DNA from: Tahibacter harae | GTDB taxonomy: Bacteria > Pseudomonadota > Gammaproteobacteria > Xanthomonadales > Rhodanobacteraceae | Length of the DNA: 64,000 nt | Direction of reading: 5' to 3' | Assembly: GCF_024437735.1 (NCBI RefSeq) | Contig: NZ_JANFQO010000005.1 | Location: forward strand, 186,001 to 250,000 | In this document: one piece after another, positions 44,923-51,415 of the stretch | How positions within the stretch are numbered: the stretch's first letter is position 1 | Layout: each line of letters opens with the position of its first letter | Made by a program: the position numbers and the translations under genes | The notes under the pieces: model-generated | Database searches by the model: none | What the model was told of the DNA's origin: nothing | The model's input: the letters and a program-made list of their open reading frames with translations, nothing else

Positions 44923-46536
44923 TTGATCGTGCTGGACGACCTGCGCCGCGGCGACGTGGTGCGCCTGCGCTACAGCGTGGCCGGGCGCAATCCCATCATG
45001 GCCGGGCTGGACGGCGAAGGTGCGGTGTTCGCCTGGTCCGGGCCGCTGCTGCGACGCCAGCTGCGTGTGCTGTTCGATTCCGATGTGCCAGTGCAGGAGC
45101 TGCGCGATCCGCGCGTGGCCGCGGCGCGCGTGCGGCGCCAGGGCGAATGGCAGGAGTGGCGTTACCTGGCCGAAAACGTGGCGCCGATTGTTGCAGAGGA
45201 CCGCGAGCCAGCCGGCTTCCAGCGCTATCCGCAGGTTTATGTCAGCGAGAAACGCAGCTGGGCCCAGGTGGCCGACTGGGCGCGCACGCTGTATCCGCCG
45301 CCGGCGCCGCTGCCGGCGGATCTGCGCGAACGCATCGCGCAGTGGCGCCGGCTGCCGGATGCGGATGCCCGCATCGCTGCGGCCCTGCTCGCGGTGCAGG
45401 AAGACGTGCGCTATTTCGGCCTGGAAATCGGCGAGAACACACACAGGCCGGTCGAGCCGGCGCTGGTCTGGGAACAGCGCCGCGGCGACTGCAAGGACAA
45501 GACGCGCCTGCTGGTGACGATTCTCGCGGCGCTGGATATCGCGGCGAATCCTGCCCTGGTCAGCCTGGAAGACGGCAGGCACATCGCCGGCCTGCCGCCG
45601 TCGGCCAGCGCCTTCGACCACGTCATCGTGCAAGTGCGCCGCGACGGCGGATCGCTATGGCTGGACCCGACCAGCACCGGCCAGCGCGGCGCGGCCGCGG
45701 CGCAGGAGATCAGCGATTTCGGCTACGCCCTGCCGGTGGCGCCGGGCAGTGCCGATCTGGTCGCGGTGGCGCGCAATCCGGCCAGCCTGAACCGCATGCG
45801 CATTGTCGAGCGCTACGAGCCGCAGCAGCAGGGCGCCCAGCTCACGTTGCAGGTACGCGCGGAATATTCCGGCGACGCCGCCAACTTCATGCGGCGCAAC
45901 CTGCGCTACCGCGGCGCCGAGGCGCTGAGCCGCAGCTACGCCGACTTCTACCGCCGCCGCCACGCCGAAGTGGAAGTGCTGCAGCCGCTGCAGGTGGAAG
46001 ACGATGCCGCCGCCAACCGCCTTGTGCTGACCGAGCAGTACCGCCTGGACCGGCCCTGGGCGCAGGAAACGCCCGGCCAGCGCGCGCTGGATGTGTCGGC
46101 CGACAGCGTCGCCGGCATGCTCAGCCTGCCCGAAACGCTCAAGCGCAAGTCGCCGCTAGCGGTGCCCTTTCCCAGCGACGTGGAGCACCGCATCGAATTG
46201 CAGCTGCCCGCCGGCTGGAGCTGGAGCAACGGCGCCGCCCAGCGCGACCTGGACGACGCGGCGGCGAGCTACCGCTACCGTTCGGGCCTTGAAGACAACG
46301 TTGTATTTTCAGAGGAGCGCGTGGTTGCGCGGCAGGCCAGCGTCGAGCCTGCGCGTATGGGCGAACACCTGAACTGGCGCCGCAGTGCGCGGGAACAGAA
46401 TCTGCAGCGCTGGGTGCTGGCCCTGCCGGCCGACAAGGCCGATCAGGTGCGCAAGCAGCGCCTGAACAACCTGCTGCGCGAAGTGATGGACGACAACCGC
46501 AAGGCTGCAACCGGGAAGAACAATGATGCGGACTGA
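44923..46536 (+). CDS. DUF3857/transglutaminase-like protein lacking the usual N-terminus
   Basis: 537 residues from the first possible codon (TTG 44923; GTG 44929 is the alternative). The N-terminus (VLDDLRRGDVVRLRYSVAG) corresponds to the middle of the DUF3857 domain, so the signal peptide and about 100-150 residues are missing compared with the family. The transglutaminase core is intact: Cys in WEQRRGDCKDKTRLL, His in ASAFDHVIVQV, Asp in LWLDPTSTG. A beta-rich C-terminal third follows. Upstream codons in this frame hit stops, so a deletion or frameshift removed the start. Without a signal it would stay cytoplasmic. Confidence 0.72.
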   Translation: MIVLDDLRRGDVVRLRYSVAGRNPIMAGLDGEGAVFAWSGPLLRRQLRVLFDSDVPVQELRDPRVAAARVRRQGEWQEWRYLAENVAPIVAEDREPAGFQRYPQVYVSEKRSWAQVADWARTLYPPPAPLPADLRERIAQWRRLPDADARIAAALLAVQEDVRYFGLEIGENTHRPVEPALVWEQRRGDCKDKTRLLVTILAALDIAANPALVSLEDGRHIAGLPPSASAFDHVIVQVRRDGGSLWLDPTSTGQRGAAAAQEISDFGYALPVAPGSADLVAVARNPASLNRMRIVERYEPQQQGAQLTLQVRAEYSGDAANFMRRNLRYRGAEALSRSYADFYRRRHAEVEVLQPLQVEDDAAANRLVLTEQYRLDRPWAQETPGQRALDVSADSVAGMLSLPETLKRKSPLAVPFPSDVEHRIELQLPAGWSWSNGAAQRDLDDAAASYRYRSGLEDNVVFSEERVVARQASVEPARMGEHLNWRRSAREQNLQRWVLALPADKADQVRKQRLNNLLREVMDDNRKAATGKNNDAD

Positions 46537-47155
46537 AAACGGCCGGCGTCTGGGCTGGCTGGCCGCCTGCCTGCTTGCCGCTGCGCCGGCGGCCTGGGCT
46601 GGCGATGATGTCGCCGCGGACTGGAGCGAACTGCTCGGCAAGGGCGGCGTAAACGCGCTTGAGACGTACGCACTGGTGAATGCGCTGCGCACCGAAAATG
46701 GTGCGCTCGATACGGCGCTGTGCCATGAAAAGGCTGCCGAGATCGAAGCGGCGCTGCAGATCAATCGCGTCGGCCTGGGCTTGTGGCTGGTGGCGCAGGA
46801 ATGCGCCAGCGCCGATGGCAACGAGGTCCTCGCCGAACAGCGCCGGCAGCGTTTCGAGGCATTGCTCGGGCACGCGCTGAAAAACCGTGCCGTACTGCAA
46901 GGGCAGGTGCCGATCAAGGTGCTGGCAGTGCAGGATGCCGAAGCCGTGGTGCTGGCAACCGGTCAGGAGCTTCTTTATCGCAGCTATGAGCCCTATGACG
47001 GCGGACGCTACCTGACCCTCACCCTGACCCTGTGGGACAAGGACGATCAGCGCGAGACCGTACTCGAATTCGACTATCTCGACGCGGCCTTCGGCGGCAA
47101 CTTTTTGCAAGACCTTCTGCAGGAGGCCGCTCCGCCCGCTGCAGCCACACCCTGA
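46523..47155 (+). CDS. Exported hypothetical protein coupled to the transglutaminase-like gene
   Basis: 210 residues with a signal peptide ending AAPAAWAGDD. No known domain is recognised; the mature part alternates helices (LGKGGVNALETYALVNALR) with a C-terminal strand-rich segment (GGRYLTLTLTLWDKDDQRET). Its start overlaps the end of the preceding gene by 14 bases, which argues for co-translation and a shared process. Its export contrasts with the missing signal of that partner. Confidence 0.65.
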   Translation: MMRTENGRRLGWLAACLLAAAPAAWAGDDVAADWSELLGKGGVNALETYALVNALRTENGALDTALCHEKAAEIEAALQINRVGLGLWLVAQECASADGNEVLAEQRRQRFEALLGHALKNRAVLQGQVPIKVLAVQDAEAVVLATGQELLYRSYEPYDGGRYLTLTLTLWDKDDQRETVLEFDYLDAAFGGNFLQDLLQEAAPPAAATP

Positions 47156-47198
47156 GGCTGCTACTCTGGCCAGGTTCTCTCCATTGGAATCTGCGCGC

Positions 47199-47855
47199 AT
47201 GAATCCTGGCCGCCGGCGCTGGCTTGCACTGCTGGGTGTCTTCGCTTTCGGTCTCACTGCCTGCCAGTCCGCCTACTACGGCGCACTGGAGAAAGTCGGC
47301 ATCGCCAAGCGCGACCTGTTGCTGGATCGCGTCGACGCGGCGCGTAACTCCCAGGGCAAGGCCGAGCAGGCCTACGTCGATGCGCTGACCCAGTTCCGCG
47401 CCGTGGTCAGCGTGGATGCGGGCGAACTGGAATCGGTCTACGAACGTCTCAAGGCCAGCCACGACGAAGCCCAGGCCCGCGCGCAGGCCTTCGGCAAGCG
47501 CATCGCCGCCGTGGAGTCGGTGGCCGAGGCGCTGTTCAAGGAATGGGAAGGCGAGCTGGCCCAGTACAGCGACGCCGGCCTGCGCGCCAAGTCCAAGGCC
47601 CAGCTGGAGCGCACGCGCAGCCGCTATCGTACGCTGGACCAGGCCATGCGCCGGGCCGAGGCCAGCTTCACCCCGGCGCTGAAAGTGCTGGGCGACCAGG
47701 TGCTGTATCTCAAGCACAACCTCAACGCTGCGGCCATCGGCGCGATCAAGGACGAACTGCCGCGCATGCAGAGCGATGCGGCCAATCTGCAGCGCGATGT
47801 GCAGCGGGCCACGGCGGAGGCGGAGCGGTTCATCAAGGAGTTTCGCGGCGGATAA
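47199..47855 (+). CDS. DUF2959 lipoprotein
   Basis: 218 residues with a lipoprotein signal (LLGVFAFGLTACQS; Cys in LTAC) and the DUF2959 body: ALEKVGIAKRDLLLDRVDAARNSQGKAEQAY and a long coiled coil to the end. The family is widespread in proteobacteria and uncharacterised. ATG 47199 gives a normal signal; an upstream in-frame codon at 47184 is less likely. It is followed by an intrinsic terminator and converges on rtcB. Confidence 0.85.
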   Translation: MNPGRRRWLALLGVFAFGLTACQSAYYGALEKVGIAKRDLLLDRVDAARNSQGKAEQAYVDALTQFRAVVSVDAGELESVYERLKASHDEAQARAQAFGKRIAAVESVAEALFKEWEGELAQYSDAGLRAKSKAQLERTRSRYRTLDQAMRRAEASFTPALKVLGDQVLYLKHNLNAAAIGAIKDELPRMQSDAANLQRDVQRATAEAERFIKEFRGG

Positions 47856-47881
47856 CGCAGCGCTCAAGCGGCAACGGGGAT

Positions 47882-47920
47882 AAAAAAGCGCGCCGGGAAA
47901 TCCGGCGCGCTTTTTATTTT
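47882..47920. terminator. Bidirectional intrinsic terminator
   Basis: GCGCGCCGG, loop GAAAT, CCGGCGCGC (47888-47910), flanked by AAAAAA (47882-47887) and TTTTTATTTT (47911-47920). The A- and T-runs let it end transcripts from both the DUF2959 gene and the convergent rtcB. Confidence 0.92.
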
Positions 47921-47930
47921 CAAGGGGTGG

Positions 47931-49148
47931 TCAGCCCTTCACGCAAACCACCTGCCGCAGCGTATGCACGATCTCCACCAGATCGGACTGCGCCGCCATC
48001 ACCGCGTCTATGGGCTTGTACGCGGCCGGCGATTCGTCGACCACATCGGCGTCCTTGCGGCATTCCACGTGCGCGGTGGCCTTGCGGTGGTCTTCCAGGC
48101 TGATGCGGCGCTTGGCTTCGGTACGGCTCATCACGCGGCCGGCGCCGTGGCTGCAGGAATGGAAGCTTTCCGCATGGCCAAGGCCGCGCACGATGAAGCT
48201 CTTGGCGCCCATGCTGCCCGGGATGATGCCCATTTCGCCCTGGCGCGCGCTTACCGCGCCCTTGCGCGTCACCAGCACGTCCTTTCCGTAGTGGTGTTCG
48301 CGGTTGACGTAGTTGTGGTGGCAATTCACTGCTTCGGTCGCCACCTCGAACGGCTTGGCGATGACCTTGCGCGCCGCCTGTACCACGTGTTCCATCATGA
48401 TGGCGCGGTTGGTGCGGGCGAACTGCTGCGCCCACTCGACCGCGTGCACGTAGTCGGCGAAGTGCTCGCTGCCTTCCGGCAGGTAGGCCAGGTCCTGGTC
48501 GGGCAGGTTGATCATCCAGCGGCGCATGTCCTGCTTGGCCAGCTCGATGAAGTGCGTACCTATGGCATTGCCGACGCCGCGCGAACCCGAGTGCAGCATG
48601 AACCACACGCGCTGTTCCTCGTCCAGGCAGACCTCGACGAAATGGTTGCCGGTTCCCAGCGTACCCAGATGGTTGAGGTTATTGCTGCGGGCGAGCTTGG
48701 GGTGTTTTTCCACGATGCGCCTGAAGCCCTCGGCCAGCGTGCTCCAGCCCTCGACGGCGCGCGTCGGCGGATTGGCCCAGGCGCCCTTGTCGCGCGGGCC
48801 TACGGTGCGGCCGTGCGGCACGGCCTTCTCGATGGCGCTGCGCAGCGGGGCCAGGTCGTCGGGCAGGTCGCTGGCGACCAGGCTGGTGCGCGCGGCGATC
48901 ATGCCGCAGCCGATGTCCACGCCGACCGCGGCCGGCACGATGGCGCCTACGGTGGGCACTACCGAGCCCACGGTCGCGCCCTTGCCGAGATGCACGTCCG
49001 GCATTACCGATATCCACTTGTGGATGAACGGCAGCTTGGACATGTTGATCAGCTGCTGGCGTGCCTCGTCTTCCAGCGGCACGCCGCGGGTCCACGCCTT
49101 GATCGGCACGCCGCCTTCCTGGATCACGTTGTAGTTGCTGCTTGCCAT
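47931..49148 (-). CDS. rtcB: RNA-splicing ligase RtcB
   Basis: 405 residues of RtcB. The metal-binding Cys is in GVDIGCGMIAART, GTLGTGNHFVEVC is the signature, metal-ligand histidines lie in VNCHHNYV, and the guanylylated His is in FHSCSHGAGRVMSR. It joins 2',3'-cyclic- or 3'-phosphate RNA ends to 5'-OH ends with GTP. ATG 49148 was chosen over an upstream codon that lies inside the Y RNA 3' end. It is the last gene of an rsr-Y RNA-rtcB cluster; no rtcA follows, since the intrinsic terminator at 47882 comes next. Confidence 0.95.
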   Translation of the reverse strand: MASSNYNVIQEGGVPIKAWTRGVPLEDEARQQLINMSKLPFIHKWISVMPDVHLGKGATVGSVVPTVGAIVPAAVGVDIGCGMIAARTSLVASDLPDDLAPLRSAIEKAVPHGRTVGPRDKGAWANPPTRAVEGWSTLAEGFRRIVEKHPKLARSNNLNHLGTLGTGNHFVEVCLDEEQRVWFMLHSGSRGVGNAIGTHFIELAKQDMRRWMINLPDQDLAYLPEGSEHFADYVHAVEWAQQFARTNRAIMMEHVVQAARKVIAKPFEVATEAVNCHHNYVNREHHYGKDVLVTRKGAVSARQGEMGIIPGSMGAKSFIVRGLGHAESFHSCSHGAGRVMSRTEAKRRISLEDHRKATAHVECRKDADVVDESPAAYKPIDAVMAAQSDLVEIVHTLRQVVCVKG

Positions 49149-49160
49149 GAGGCTTCCTTG

Positions 49161-49271
49161 AAAAAAAATGGCGACAAGTTTGGTGCGAAACATCCTGCGC
49201 TTTTACTGCAGGCCGGGACTCGAACCCGAGGGCTTGCGCCCTTCAACCGTGTAGTTCCGCCGGCATTCGCC
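49161..49271 (-). ncRNA. Y RNA 2 (YrlA-like), short form with T-arm but no D-arm
   Basis: Minus-strand RNA of about 102 nt (49271-49170) followed by eight T (49168-49161). The ends pair GGCGA (49271-49267) with TCGCC (49174-49170). After an internal loop (ATGCC against ACTTG) a second helix pairs GCGGAAC (49260-49254) with GTTTCGC (49191-49185). The distal part holds AGGGC-GCAA-GCCCT, then a tRNA-like T-arm CGGG-TTCGAGT-CCCG (49228-49214) and CCTGC/GCAGG (49212-49194). A D-arm like that of Y RNA 1 is missing. Compared with Y RNA 1, both helices show compensatory pairs (T-A versus C-G; A-T versus G-C). Confidence 0.8.
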
Positions 49272-49319
49272 GAAAATCGTTTGCGGTGCGGCTTGCGCCG
49301 CGTGGTGCGATGAATGAAT

Positions 49320-49452
49320 GCAGCGACAAGTAGGGGTGAAACGTTTTTCCCGCTCTGGCCTCTGAGCTACGGCCCCGCAGTGGTGGAGCCGGCGGGATTC
49401 GAACCCGCGACCTGGACCGTGGAAGGGTGTAGTTCCACCAGGCATTCGCTGC
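49320..49452 (-). ncRNA. yrlA: Y RNA 1 (YrlA-like) with a circularly permuted tRNA mimic
   Basis: Minus-strand RNA of about 133 nt. Ends pair GCAGCGA (49452-49446) with TCGCTGC (49326-49320). A second helix pairs GGTGGAAC (49439-49432) with GTTTCACC (49342-49335). Inside lies, in permuted order, a T-arm GCGGG-TTCGAAT-CCCGC (49408-49392), the acceptor 3' strand CGGCTCC (49391-49385), ACCA (49384-49381) and CTGC. Then follow the acceptor 5' strand GGGGCCG (49376-49370; seven pairs, one G-U), TA, and a D-arm GCTC-AGAGGCCA-GAGC (49367-49352). It lies between rsr and rtcB, where YrlA RNAs sit in enteric bacteria. Confidence 0.88.
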
Positions 49453-49453
49453 G

Positions 49454-49484
49454 AAGAAAACCCGGCGGCGCAAACGGGCGCCGC
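49454..49484 (-). terminator. Hairpin plus TTTTCTT between rsr and Y RNA 1
   Basis: On the minus strand GCGGCGC-CCGTTT-GCGCCGC (49484-49465) is followed by CGGG and TTTTCTT (49460-49454), directly before the 5' end of Y RNA 1. It could end a share of rsr transcripts, or serve as a processing site that releases the RNA. Confidence 0.5.
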
Positions 49485-49493
49485 TCCGTCAGG

Positions 49494-49520
49494 GGCCGCG
49501 GCGGGGACACCGCCGCGGCC
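49494..49520 (-). terminator. 11-bp GC hairpin after rsr
   Basis: GGCCGCGGCGG, loop, and exact complement CCGCCGCGGCC, starting about 65 bases after the rsr stop on the minus strand. No T-run follows, so it may protect the rsr mRNA 3' end after cleavage rather than terminate. Confidence 0.4.
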
Positions 49521-49585
49521 GGTTGTCATTGGATGTGCAGCTTACTTCCAGTCGGAAATACGGTCGTCTGCCCGTATTTCAAAAC

Positions 49586-51130
49586 CTAGAGTTCGATGGC
49601 TGCAATCTGCTGCAGCCAGTCGCGCTCGCCGTTGGCCGCGCCGGCCAGCAGATCGAACACTGCGTCGCTGAAGCCGCCGACATGCAGGACATCCGCGCCG
49701 GCCACGGTCTGGCTGGTCGCGTAGGGCTGCAGGTCGATACAGACCAGCCTGGCCTTGGGGCAGCGCACCTTCAGCGCCGCCCACTCCGTCATCGTCGCCG
49801 TGCTGCGGTTGCGCGTATCGGCCCAGGACTCGTTGTCGGAAATGATGATCAGCGTATCCACCCGCGCCGACTCCTGGTTCAGCTTCTTCAGCGGCGCGCT
49901 GACCGCGGTTCCGCCGCCGCACAGCGCGGCCAGTTGCCTGGCCTGGGTGATGACGCTGTCGCGCGGGTTGATCACCGTGTTGCGCACCGCGGTGTCGAAC
50001 GGCATCACCCGTGCGGACGGATTCTTGCGCTTGACACAGGCGGCCACCAGCGCAGCGACGTCGACACAGCGCAGTGCCGTGGTCGAACCCTTGCGGTGTC
50101 CCGTGACCGGCGAATGCATGGAACCCGACACGTCGACCGCGACCACGACATTGCCCTGCAGCAGCGGCGTGTTGTCGGTCGCAATTTCCATGGCGTCCTG
50201 CAGCGCGTCGCGGATCGCCTGCGGCATTTCCGTGCTGGCCGCATTCCATGCACCGAGCAACTGGTACGGGAAAGCGCGTGCCTTGCGGATCTGGCCGGCG
50301 TCGGCCAGGGCCGCGGCGATCTGCCTGGTCAGCGCGGCGTCCTTGAACACGCCGTGGCGCAGGAACGTGTTGAGGTTCATGCGCTTGGTCTGCCATGACG
50401 CACGCCGGGCGATGGACTGCCACTGCGCCTGCGACAGCGGCAGCGCGGTCAGGTACTGGAAATTCAGCTCCGGCACCTCGCCCGCGCCCTCGCCACGCTT
50501 GAACGCCTCGTAGCGCTGCACCAGGGCCGGCAGCTTCTCTGCCTGATACGGCTTGCCGATCAGCCAGGCGTACAGCGCCTCGCGCTCCGCGTCAGCCGGC
50601 TTGGGATGGACCATGCGCACGATGTCGGCGAGCGAGGGCTGCTGGCCTATGGCCGCGTTCAGTATCTCGGCTACATCGGCGCGCTCCAGCCACTGGCGTA
50701 CCAGGCGCTTGGGCCGCGTACCCAGCGACTTGCGGCCGACCACGCCGCTGCGCAGTACCTGCACGAAGTTGCGCAGCATGCGGCCGTTGTCGATCACACG
50801 CTCGAATACCTTGGCGCACAGCGCACCGTCGTGCTGTGCCAGCCAGGCCAGCAACAGCGCCGGCATGTCCTTCATCTGGCCGCGCTGGCGGGCGTAGACG
50901 GCGGTCCTGGCGATCAGCTCGGCCGGCACCTTGGCGCAGAGCTGCAGCACCTGGTCCAGCTGTGTCTGCGCATCGGCGTAGTAGGTGCCGTTGAGGCAGC
51001 CGGTGGCGGCGTACAGGGCCAGCGCCGCTTCCGGCGAACGCTGGTAGGCCAGGCCGCCGGCCTCGTTGCGGGCGTCCGCGGCGGGTACCTGCGTGCCGCG
51101 CTGGCTGTTGAAGAGCTGATGGTTTGCCAT
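49586..51130 (-). CDS. rsr: Rsr, bacterial Ro60 homolog (TROVE plus vWA domains)
   Basis: 514 residues. The TROVE HEAT-repeat ring spans about 25-325, starting GGLAYQRSPEAALALYAATGCLNGTYY, with LIARTAVYARQRGQMKDMPALLLAW and LNTFLRHGVFKDAAL as typical helices. A von Willebrand A domain at about 325-514 has the metal-ion site in VVAVDVSGSMHSP. Ro proteins bind Y RNAs and misfolded RNAs and can tether them to polynucleotide phosphorylase. ATG 51130 has GGAG about 9 bases upstream. It is preceded by a sigma-54 promoter and followed by two Y RNAs and rtcB on the same strand. Confidence 0.95.
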   Translation of the reverse strand: MANHQLFNSQRGTQVPAADARNEAGGLAYQRSPEAALALYAATGCLNGTYYADAQTQLDQVLQLCAKVPAELIARTAVYARQRGQMKDMPALLLAWLAQHDGALCAKVFERVIDNGRMLRNFVQVLRSGVVGRKSLGTRPKRLVRQWLERADVAEILNAAIGQQPSLADIVRMVHPKPADAEREALYAWLIGKPYQAEKLPALVQRYEAFKRGEGAGEVPELNFQYLTALPLSQAQWQSIARRASWQTKRMNLNTFLRHGVFKDAALTRQIAAALADAGQIRKARAFPYQLLGAWNAASTEMPQAIRDALQDAMEIATDNTPLLQGNVVVAVDVSGSMHSPVTGHRKGSTTALRCVDVAALVAACVKRKNPSARVMPFDTAVRNTVINPRDSVITQARQLAALCGGGTAVSAPLKKLNQESARVDTLIIISDNESWADTRNRSTATMTEWAALKVRCPKARLVCIDLQPYATSQTVAGADVLHVGGFSDAVFDLLAGAANGERDWLQQIAAIEL

Positions 51131-51163
51131 TGTTGGTCTCCGTTCGTGTGGCGGACTCCGTAT

Positions 51164-51179
51164 GGCAAGCGCTGTGCCA
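51164..51179 (-). promoter_or_regulatory. Sigma-54 promoter of the rsr-Y RNA-rtcB cluster
   Basis: On the minus strand TGGCAC (51179-51174), a 5-base spacer and TTGCC (51168-51164) match the -24/-12 consensus, with GG and GC exactly 10 bases apart. It lies 33 bases before the rsr start. Enteric rsr-yrlA-rtcBA operons use sigma-54 with the activator RtcR; no rtcR gene is in this window. Confidence 0.82.
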
Positions 51180-51201
51180 GCTCGGCGGTCATTCTATAAA
51201 T

Positions 51202-51214
51202 TGATTATTAATCA
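51202..51214. promoter_or_regulatory. Palindrome upstream of the sigma-54 promoter
   Basis: TGATTA-T-TAATCA is a perfect 13-base palindrome in an AT-rich patch about 25 bases upstream of the -24 element. On the minus strand AATCAATTTATAG overlaps it and resembles an IHF site with one mismatch. Either activator (RtcR-like) binding or DNA bending by IHF is possible. Confidence 0.4.
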
Positions 51215-51415
51215 TACAGTTGGGATTATTTTTCGTGCTTTCGTCATTGCCGTGTGTCGCCGATCCTGATTCCTTTCTATCGCTTAAATATCCATTCATA
51301 TCGCTGCGATGCGACATCCGGCGCTGCGGGCGCCACCTGGCGGCATTGGTTGGGGGACTCGTCGATCTGCGTCGTCCTGTAGAGACGTGCAGCGCGCACC
51401 TCAGGGGATGGGTGA

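Noticed and set aside
44829-44925. A 32-codon frame that overlaps the start of the transglutaminase-like gene
   Set aside because: It shows no similarity to the missing DUF3857 N-terminus and no ribosome binding site, so it is not taken as a leader peptide or as the lost part of the gene.
49381-49440. A conventional tRNA suggested by the T-arm sequence GGTTCGAATCCC and CCACCA
   Set aside because: The acceptor and D-arm halves are in permuted order and the flanking ends pair with each other, so this is the tRNA mimic inside a Y RNA, not a tRNA gene.
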